From positions 3,410,001-3,474,000 of the forward strand of contig NZ_FPJG01000006.1 of assembly GCF_900119165.1 (NCBI RefSeq): 64,000 nt of DNA. Reading direction: 5' to 3'. Shown here piece after piece: positions 58,226 to 64,000 of this stretch. The DNA comes from Amycolatopsis australiensis. GTDB taxonomy: Bacteria; Actinomycetota; Actinomycetes; Mycobacteriales; Pseudonocardiaceae. The notes beneath the pieces are model-generated. The model was not told where the DNA came from. It made no database searches and saw nothing but the letters and a program-made list of their open reading frames with translations. Every line of letters starts with the position of its first letter. Position 1 is the stretch's first letter. The position numbers were made by a program, and so were the translations under genes.

Positions 58226-59374
58226 TCAGCGGACGCCGAGCAGGTGCTCCAGCGCCAGCTGGTTGAGCCGGGTGAAGTGGTACCCGCGCCGGGCCGCCGC
58301 GTCGAGGTCGAACTCGTCCGCGAGCAGGTCGTCGAACGACTCGCCCGGGGCCAGCGTCGGCGTCGAGAGGTCCGGGACCCGCGACGCCGCCAGCGCCTCC
58401 GCGACCTCCGGGTCCGAACGGAACTTCGCCGACTTCTCCTTGAGGATCAGGTACGTCCGCATGTTCGCCGCCGCCGAGACCCACACGTCCTCGGGGTCCT
58501 CGGTGCGCAGCGGCTTGTAGTCGAAGTGCCGCGGGCCGTCGTAGCCGCCGTTCTCCAGCAAGTCGACCAGGAAGAACGCGCTCTTCACGTCGCCGTGGCC
58601 GAAGATCAGGTCCTGGTCGTACTTCGGGCCGTGCTGGCCGTTGAGGTCGATGTGGAACAGCTTGCCCTGCCACAGCGCCTGCGCGATGCCGTGCACGAAG
58701 TTGAGCCCGGCCATCTGCTCGTGCCCGACCTCCGGGTTCAGCCCGAACATCTCCGGCCGCGCGAGCTGGGAGATGAAGCCGAGCGCGTGCCCGATCGTCG
58801 GCAGCAGGATGTCGCCGCGCGGCTCGTTCGGCTTCGGCTCCAGGGCGAACCGCAGCGAGTAGCCCTTCTCGACGACGTAGTCGGCCAGGAGGTCGAGGCC
58901 CTCCTTGTAGCGGGCCAGTGCCGCCCGGACGTCCTTGGCGGCGTCGGACTCGGCGCCTTCGCGGCCGCCCCAGACGACGTACGTCTCCGCGCCCAGCTCG
59001 GCCGCCAGGTCCAGGTTGCGGCGCACCTTCCGCAGCGCGTACCGCCGGATGTCGCGGTCGTTGCTGGTCAGGCCGCCGTCCTTGAACACCGGATGGGCGA
59101 ACAGGTTCGTGGTCGCCATCGGGACGCGCAGCCCCGTCTCGGCCAGCGCCTTCTTGAACCGCTCGATCGCCTTGTCGCGGTCGGGCTCGGTGACGAGCAG
59201 GTCGTCGTCGTGGAAGGTCACGCCGTAGGCGCCCAGCTCCGCGAGCCGGTGGACGGTCTCCACCGGGTCGAGCGGCGGCCGCGTCGCGACCCCGAACGGG
59301 TCGTTGGCCGGCCAGCCCACGGTCCAGAGGCCGAAGGTGAACTTGTCGGCCGGCTGGGGAGCGTAGTCGCTCAT
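58226..59374 (-). CDS. xylA: Xylose isomerase
   Basis: The product has 382 residues, the length of class I actinomycete enzymes. The active-site motifs are present: V-T-F-H-D-D-D-L with the catalytic His, [18 protein letters not shown] with metal ligands, N-P-E-V-G-H-E, and F-H-I-D-L-N-G-Q. The enzyme converts xylose to xylulose (and glucose to fructose). It is divergent from a ROK repressor with an operator in between. No xylulose kinase gene is in the window. Confidence 0.95.
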   Translation of the reverse strand: MSDYAPQPADKFTFGLWTVGWPANDPFGVATRPPLDPVETVHRLAELGAYGVTFHDDDLLVTEPDRDKAIERFKKALAETGLRVPMATTNLFAHPVFKDGGLTSNDRDIRRYALRKVRRNLDLAAELGAETYVVWGGREGAESDAAKDVRAALARYKEGLDLLADYVVEKGYSLRFALEPKPNEPRGDILLPTIGHALGFISQLARPEMFGLNPEVGHEQMAGLNFVHGIAQALWQGKLFHIDLNGQHGPKYDQDLIFGHGDVKSAFFLVDLLENGGYDGPRHFDYKPLRTEDPEDVWVSAAANMRTYLILKEKSAKFRSDPEVAEALAASRVPDLSTPTLAPGESFDDLLADEFDLDAAARRGYHFTRLNQLALEHLLGVR

Positions 59375-59386
59375 GACTGTCCCTTC

Positions 59387-59411
59387 ATTTAGTTCACGTT
59401 GTAGACTAAAT
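59387..59411. promoter_or_regulatory. Xylose operator between xylA and the ROK gene
   Basis: ATTTAGT and ACTAAAT form a perfect 7-bp inverted repeat with an 11-base spacer. It is in the 97-base divergent gap and is AT-rich against the genome, as expected for a XylR/ROK operator. Confidence 0.75.
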
Positions 59412-59471
59412 ATGCGCCGCGGCGGTCCCGGGCGTCAAGAGGCCGGTTAGAGTGCGTCCGAGGAGGAACCG

Positions 59472-60635
59472 ATGACGCAGGCCGTGCGGCACGACGTGAT
59501 GCGCGCCCGCAACCTCGAGGTCGTGCTGGGTGCCGTCAGCCGCGGCGGCCCGCTGACCCGCGCCGCGCTCGCCGAAGTCACCGGGCTGACGAAGTCCACG
59601 GTGAGCAAGCTCGTCGGCGACCTGGTGGACGCGGGACTGCTCGCCGAGACCGGGCCGGCGCGCGTCGGCGAGCGGGGGCGGCCGGGGGTGGAGGTCGTGC
59701 TCAGCGGCGCGCGGGTGGCGTCGCTGGGGCTGGAGATCAACGTCGACTACCTCGCCGCCCGCGTGCTCGACCTCACCGGCGGCGTCCGGTTCGCCGCGCG
59801 CCGCGAACGCGACAACCGCGGTTCACGGCCGAAGAAGGTGCTGACCGAGCTGCAGGCGCTGGCGACCGAGGCCCTCGCCGAGACCCACCGGGTCGGGCTG
59901 GAGGTGGCGGGCGCGGTGCTCGCGGTGTCCGGCCCGGTCGGCGACGGCGTCCTGTTCAGCGCCCCCAACCTCGGCTGGCACGACGTCCGCCCGGCCGAAC
60001 TGCTCCGCCTGCCCGTCCCGGTCGAGCTGGACAACGAGGCGAACCTCGCGGCGCTGGGCGAATTCTGGTACGGCGGCGGCGAGCGCGACTTCCTCTACGT
60101 CTCCGGCGAAATCGGCATCGGCGCGGGCCTGGTCGTGAACGGGACGCTGTTCTCCGGCGCGACCGGGCTGGCCGGCGAGCTGGGCCACGTCGTCGTGGCG
60201 CCGCAGGGCCCGGTGTGCCGGTGCGGTGGCCACGGCTGCCTGGAAACCTTTGCCGGACAGGAAGCCCTGCTGGCCGCGGGCGGAGTCCCGGCGCTGCCCG
60301 ACTTGGTGACGGCGCTGGAGCGCGGTGACGCGGCGGCCCTGGCGGCGTGCAAGGCGGCGGGGCAGGCCCTCGGCGTCGCGCTGACGTCGGCGGTGAACCT
60401 GCTGGACCTCGACCGCATCGTGCTGGGCGGGGTGTTCACGCAGCTGTACCCGTGGCTGTCCGGGCCGGTGGCCGAAGTGCTGAACGCGCGGCTGGGCCTG
60501 CTCCGCGGTGCGCCCCCGGTGCTGACGGCGTCCCGCCTCGGCGGCGACGCGGCGACCCTGGGCGCGGCGGGCCGGGTGGTGCACCGCGTGCTGGCCGACC
60601 CGGCATCGTTCGTCACCCGGGCCCAGGAAGCCTGA
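59472..60635 (+). CDS. xylR: ROK-family repressor (XylR-like)
   Basis: The product has 387 residues. An N-terminal winged helix (A-L-A-E-V-T-G-L-T-K-S-T-V-S-K-L-V-G-D-L) is followed by the ROK domain with the sugar-site E-L-G-H and the zinc-binding C-R-C-G-G-H-G-C-L-E motif. It is divergent from xylA, so it is very likely the xylose-responsive repressor. Confidence 0.9.
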   Translation: MTQAVRHDVMRARNLEVVLGAVSRGGPLTRAALAEVTGLTKSTVSKLVGDLVDAGLLAETGPARVGERGRPGVEVVLSGARVASLGLEINVDYLAARVLDLTGGVRFAARRERDNRGSRPKKVLTELQALATEALAETHRVGLEVAGAVLAVSGPVGDGVLFSAPNLGWHDVRPAELLRLPVPVELDNEANLAALGEFWYGGGERDFLYVSGEIGIGAGLVVNGTLFSGATGLAGELGHVVVAPQGPVCRCGGHGCLETFAGQEALLAAGGVPALPDLVTALERGDAAALAACKAAGQALGVALTSAVNLLDLDRIVLGGVFTQLYPWLSGPVAEVLNARLGLLRGAPPVLTASRLGGDAATLGAAGRVVHRVLADPASFVTRAQEA

Positions 60636-60638
60636 ACG

Positions 60639-60688
60639 CCGGGAATGCCACATTGCCGGGTACCGGCCCGGCAATGTGGCATTCCCGG
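60639..60688. terminator. Long bidirectional hairpin between xylR and the subtilase gene
   Basis: A perfect 22-bp stem spans 60639-60660 and 60667-60688 with the loop TACCGG. It begins 3 bases after the xylR stop and ends 7 bases before the stop of the convergent protease gene. Confidence 0.85.
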
Positions 60689-60695
60689 ACTTTCG

Positions 60696-63600
60696 CTAGC
60701 TCACCGCGTTGATCTGCACCAGCGAGGTGCCGACCGTGACGCCGGTGTCGGTCCGCACGGTCAGCTGACCGCGCAGGGTCCGGCCCGCGGCGGGCGCGGC
60801 CGTGGCGGTCACCGTCGCCGGCACCGTCCACGAGCTGCCCGACGCGCGTGCCGCGTTCGCGTCGGTCACCGCGACCGAGCCGAACGCCGGGTTCGTGAAC
60901 ACGTCGAGGTAGTCGTAGTCGGTGGTGCCGCCGGGCACGGCGTACCCGTCGACGAGCGCGACCCACACCCCGGCGGCCGGGTTCGGCACGGTCACCGACT
61001 CCTCCGAGTCACCGTCCGCGCTGATCCCCGCCTGGACGCAGGAACCCGTCGTGCAGTTGTAGAGCACCAGGTCGAGGTCGGTGCCGCCGACCGAGGGGTT
61101 CCCGATCGTCACGGTCAGCGCCGTGGAACCCGGTGTCACCGCGATCTGGTACTGCTGCTGCTTGCCTTCGGCGATCGACGGCCGCTGCGTCTTCGCGCTG
61201 CCCAGCGTGGTGCCGGTCAGCTTGCCGGTGAACCCGCTCAGCGTGTTCTGCACCGTGTAGGACCGCGCGATCGGCGTGTTCGGCGTGGCCGACGCGATCG
61301 TGTCCGGGTTCGGCGAAATCGTCGTCCCCAGCACCGAAGCCGACAGCTTGAACGCCGCTTCGTCCACATCGGACGTCCGGCGCGCTTCCACGACGATCTC
61401 CCACACACCCGGCAGCGGGTTGGCGAAGGTGCGGCTGGTCGGCGTGCCGCCGGGGCAGCCCGCGCCCGCGTCGGGCAGGTAGCAGTACGTCGTCGACGTG
61501 CTCGCCTCGGCCGGGACACCGGTCGGGTCGTAGCGCAGGAACCGGACCTGGCCCTTGCCCGGGGCGCCGCCGCCGGCGTCCAGGTCCACCTTCAGCGCGC
61601 TGGCGCCCTGCGGCACCCGCACGAAGTAGCTGGTCGCCTGGTTGCGGGCGATCTTGCCGGCCACGTCGATCCGGTACCCCCGGTCCGCGGTGAACTCCTG
61701 CGGCGCGAAGACCGTGTTGAGGGTCTGCACGTCGATACCCACGGTCAGCGGGTTGTCCAGGTACAGCAGTGCCGAGTGGACACCGGCGTTCTTCGGGTTC
61801 ACCTTGACGTCGAACTTCACCGGGGTGTTCAGCGGCAGGACCACCGTGGACCCCGAGGAGAACGTCCCGTCGTCGCCGATCCACCGCGCGAAGTACGGCA
61901 CCGGGTGCGCCGAACCCGTGGTCCGGGTGATCGTGTACGTGCGGGTGTAGGCCTTGCCGGTGGTCACGCCCTCGCGGTCGTGGATGCCCACGCCCGTGTT
62001 CGGGGTGGCCAGCTGTCCGGATTGGACGGTGTGCACCTCGACCGACGTCGAGACGGTGTCCGGCTTCGGGTTGAGCGAGAGCGCGACGAACGCGGCGGGG
62101 ACGTTGAACAGGCCGGCACCCTGGGCGTACGCGCCGATGCCCGGCACGAACCGCGCGGTGGACTTGATCGCCGCGCGCAGCTGCGCCACCGGCGGCCGCT
62201 GCCCGTTGTGCGTCGCCTTGTACGCGCTCACCAGCAGTGCCGCCGCGCCGGTCGCCTGCGGCGCCGCCATGGACGTGCCCTGCAGCATCGCGTAGCCGGC
62301 GGGCAGGGCGTACGTGCCCGCCACCGGGCCCGGCGCCTCCCAGCGCGGGGTGGTGGAGATCGCCGCGCCGGGCGCGATGATGTCCGGCTTGAAGCCGCCG
62401 TCCTCACGCGGGCCGCGCGAGGAGAACGGGTGCAGCGACTCGGCGTTCCGCGTGACCGAGCCGTAGTTCGACAGCCAGGTCTCCTTGGTGATGTACGAGC
62501 CGACCGAGATCGCGTCCGACGCCACCGACGGGTCGCCGACGGTGTTCGCCCCGGCGCCGCTGTTGCCGGCCGAGATGAAGATCTGGACGTTGTACTCGGC
62601 GATGGTGCGGTTGTAGAGCTCCGCGCGGGCGTTGTTGCCGTCGTTGAGCGCCGGCAGGCCGCCGATCGAGATGTTGATGACGTCGGCGCCGTGGCTCGCG
62701 GCGTACACGACACCGTCGATCAGGCCGCTGGACGTGCACGAGCTGCTGGTGAGGCAGACCTTGACGGCCAGCACCTTCGCGCCCGGAGCAGCGCCGTCCA
62801 TCTTGCCGCCGAACAGGTCGTTGCCGGTCGCGATGCCGGCGACGTGCGAGCCGTGCTCGGCGCCGGCGATGCCGATCCCGACGTAGCCCGGCTTGTCGGT
62901 CTGGACCACGAAGGCCATCCGCTCGGCGATGTCGGTCGCCGGGTTGTCCGTGCCGAAGTAGCCGACGTCGTAGCGCTTGTTGTAGTCGGTCATCGGCTTT
63001 TCGTCGGTGAAGTCGCCGTTGCCGTTGAGGTCGACCCGGACCTCCTTGGTCGCCGGGTCGAGCAGGACGCCCCACGAGTCGGCGCGGTCGCCGTCGCGGT
63101 TGATGTCGCCGCCGGTCTCGCTGTCCGCGGCGCCCAGGTCGCCCGCGGTCTCGCCGAACACGCCGAAGGTGTACGGGCCGCCGGTCACCGGGGCCTTCCA
63201 GGTCTTGCCGTTGGCGGTGAACTCGCCGGTGTAGGTCTGGGTGGACTGCTTGACCCAGGTGCCGTCACCGGAGTTGGTGGCGTTGGCGTTGTACCAGTCG
63301 ACGATCTTGCGTTCGCCGTGGCTGGTGGTCGCCAGCGCGGGGGAGTCGAGGTCGACGCCGGAGTCGAGCACCGCGACCGTCGTGTCCTTGCCGTCCCAGT
63401 TCGGCAGGACCTGCCCGAACTGCGCGGCGTAGGTGTCGCCGGTGGGCAGGTACGGGTTGACGCGCGGGGTGTCCTTGCCCGGGGCCGGCTGCGGCAGCGG
63501 AGTGGCCGCGCCGTCGGGCTTCGGGTCGTCGCGCACGACGAGGCCGTCGACGTCGACGGCGTTGACCGACTTGAGCTTCGCGGCCTTCTCGGCCTGGCCG

Positions 63601-63929
63601 GTGGGGACGCTGACCTTGACGTAGTCGAGCTTGGTGTCGGTGGACTCGACGACCCCGCCGAGGGCCTTGAGCTCGTTCACCGCGGCGCCGGTCTGGCCCT
63701 TTTCCGCCGCGATCAGCAGGGTGACGTCGGGCTTCCCGGCCTTCTCGGCTTCGGCGACGAGCGCGCGGTCGTGCTCGTCGAGGGTCTTGCCGTCGGCCGC
63801 GCCGGTGGTCGGCGGCGCCTGCTGGGCCGAAGCCACGGGGACGGCGACGCCGAGGACCGAGGCGCCGAGCGCGGTGGCGAGGACGGTGATCCCGGCCCGC
63901 CGTCTCCAGCGAGATCTGTGCTCTGTCAT
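60696..63929 (-). CDS. Large secreted S8 (subtilisin-like) serine peptidase
   Basis: The product has 1077 residues. A signal peptide (about 1-35) and an inhibitor I9-like propeptide (about 65-130) are followed by the peptidase domain with Asp in V-L-D-S-G-V-D (about 188), His in H-G-S-H-V-A-G (about 355) and Ser in G-T-S-M-A-A-P (about 551). The Asp-His gap is unusually long (about 165 residues) because of an insert with D-x-N-x-D-x-D-type loops (D-I-N-R-D-G-D and D-L-N-G-N-G-D). The C-terminal ~450 residues are beta-sandwich modules. It is an extracellular protease, probably activated by self-cleavage. Confidence 0.9.
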   Translation of the reverse strand: MTEHRSRWRRRAGITVLATALGASVLGVAVPVASAQQAPPTTGAADGKTLDEHDRALVAEAEKAGKPDVTLLIAAEKGQTGAAVNELKALGGVVESTDTKLDYVKVSVPTGQAEKAAKLKSVNAVDVDGLVVRDDPKPDGAATPLPQPAPGKDTPRVNPYLPTGDTYAAQFGQVLPNWDGKDTTVAVLDSGVDLDSPALATTSHGERKIVDWYNANATNSGDGTWVKQSTQTYTGEFTANGKTWKAPVTGGPYTFGVFGETAGDLGAADSETGGDINRDGDRADSWGVLLDPATKEVRVDLNGNGDFTDEKPMTDYNKRYDVGYFGTDNPATDIAERMAFVVQTDKPGYVGIGIAGAEHGSHVAGIATGNDLFGGKMDGAAPGAKVLAVKVCLTSSSCTSSGLIDGVVYAASHGADVINISIGGLPALNDGNNARAELYNRTIAEYNVQIFISAGNSGAGANTVGDPSVASDAISVGSYITKETWLSNYGSVTRNAESLHPFSSRGPREDGGFKPDIIAPGAAISTTPRWEAPGPVAGTYALPAGYAMLQGTSMAAPQATGAAALLVSAYKATHNGQRPPVAQLRAAIKSTARFVPGIGAYAQGAGLFNVPAAFVALSLNPKPDTVSTSVEVHTVQSGQLATPNTGVGIHDREGVTTGKAYTRTYTITRTTGSAHPVPYFARWIGDDGTFSSGSTVVLPLNTPVKFDVKVNPKNAGVHSALLYLDNPLTVGIDVQTLNTVFAPQEFTADRGYRIDVAGKIARNQATSYFVRVPQGASALKVDLDAGGGAPGKGQVRFLRYDPTGVPAEASTSTTYCYLPDAGAGCPGGTPTSRTFANPLPGVWEIVVEARRTSDVDEAAFKLSASVLGTTISPNPDTIASATPNTPIARSYTVQNTLSGFTGKLTGTTLGSAKTQRPSIAEGKQQQYQIAVTPGSTALTVTIGNPSVGGTDLDLVLYNCTTGSCVQAGISADGDSEESVTVPNPAAGVWVALVDGYAVPGGTTDYDYLDVFTNPAFGSVAVTDANAARASGSSWTVPATVTATAAPAAGRTLRGQLTVRTDTGVTVGTSLVQINAVS

Positions 63930-64000
63930 CCGAGCAGTACACAGGGTGGGATCTTCCTCAGCAATAAGACGATTAGCCCATCGACCGCAATTGGTCGCGA

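Overview
The window is high-GC DNA with actinobacterial gene style: GTG and TTG starts, GGAGG-type ribosome sites, ATGA/GTGA stop-start overlaps, and perfect hairpins without T-tracts behind genes. Together with the GH75 chitosanase, PucR, BlaI/M56 and UppP, HAMP-array kinase and SpoIIE-phosphatase genes this suggests a soil actinomycete, most likely Pseudonocardiaceae (Amycolatopsis-like). The genus is an inference; there is no rRNA in the window.

Layout. 1-12.7 kb: the 3' part of a secreted phosphoesterase with PKD/FN3 modules, a chitosanase with a palindromic operator, broken MFS and TauE/SafE transporter genes, a secreted alkaline-phosphatase-family protein, and an uppP-blaI-M56 operon behind two BlaI-like operators. 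A phage terminase fragment lies at 12.1-12.6 kb.

12.7-28.8 kb is the most interesting part. A minus-strand KipI/KipA-like pair diverges from a PucR regulator. A tightly packed plus-strand run of 16 genes follows: an acetoacetate-decarboxylase-like protein, all six parts of a toluene/isoprene-type diiron monooxygenase, a PxpA/LamB hydrolase, a biotin carrier, a biotin carboxylase, KipI and KipA carboxyltransferase-like proteins, a 4-OT tautomerase, BioB, BioF and an SRPBCC protein. I read this as one catabolic pathway that oxygenates a substrate, carboxylates and hydrolyses it with a split biotin-dependent enzyme, and partly supplies its own biotin. The substrate is unknown.

28.8-44.1 kb is mostly decayed accessory DNA: a fragment of the phosphatase at 8.6 kb, a VOC gene whose 3' end is also copied at 2.3 kb, a SUFU-domain gene, a frameshifted FG-GAP gene coupled to a NucA/NucB nuclease, an inactive IS5-family element, a gene for four tandem cold-shock domains lying before a second inverted IS end, and sigma factor, CitE-like lyase and tyrosine recombinase remnants. 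The recombinase remnant abuts tRNA-Pro, which suggests a worn-down integrated element.

44.1-64 kb looks like core genome: tRNA-Pro, tRNA-Gly, a 1549-residue soluble hybrid histidine kinase with nine HAMP-type repeats divergent from a PP2C-type phosphatase, a PfpI-like protein, a methyltransferase, an MFS pump with aldo/keto reductase and MarR regulator, a ThuA protein, xylose isomerase with its ROK repressor and operator, and a large secreted subtilase.
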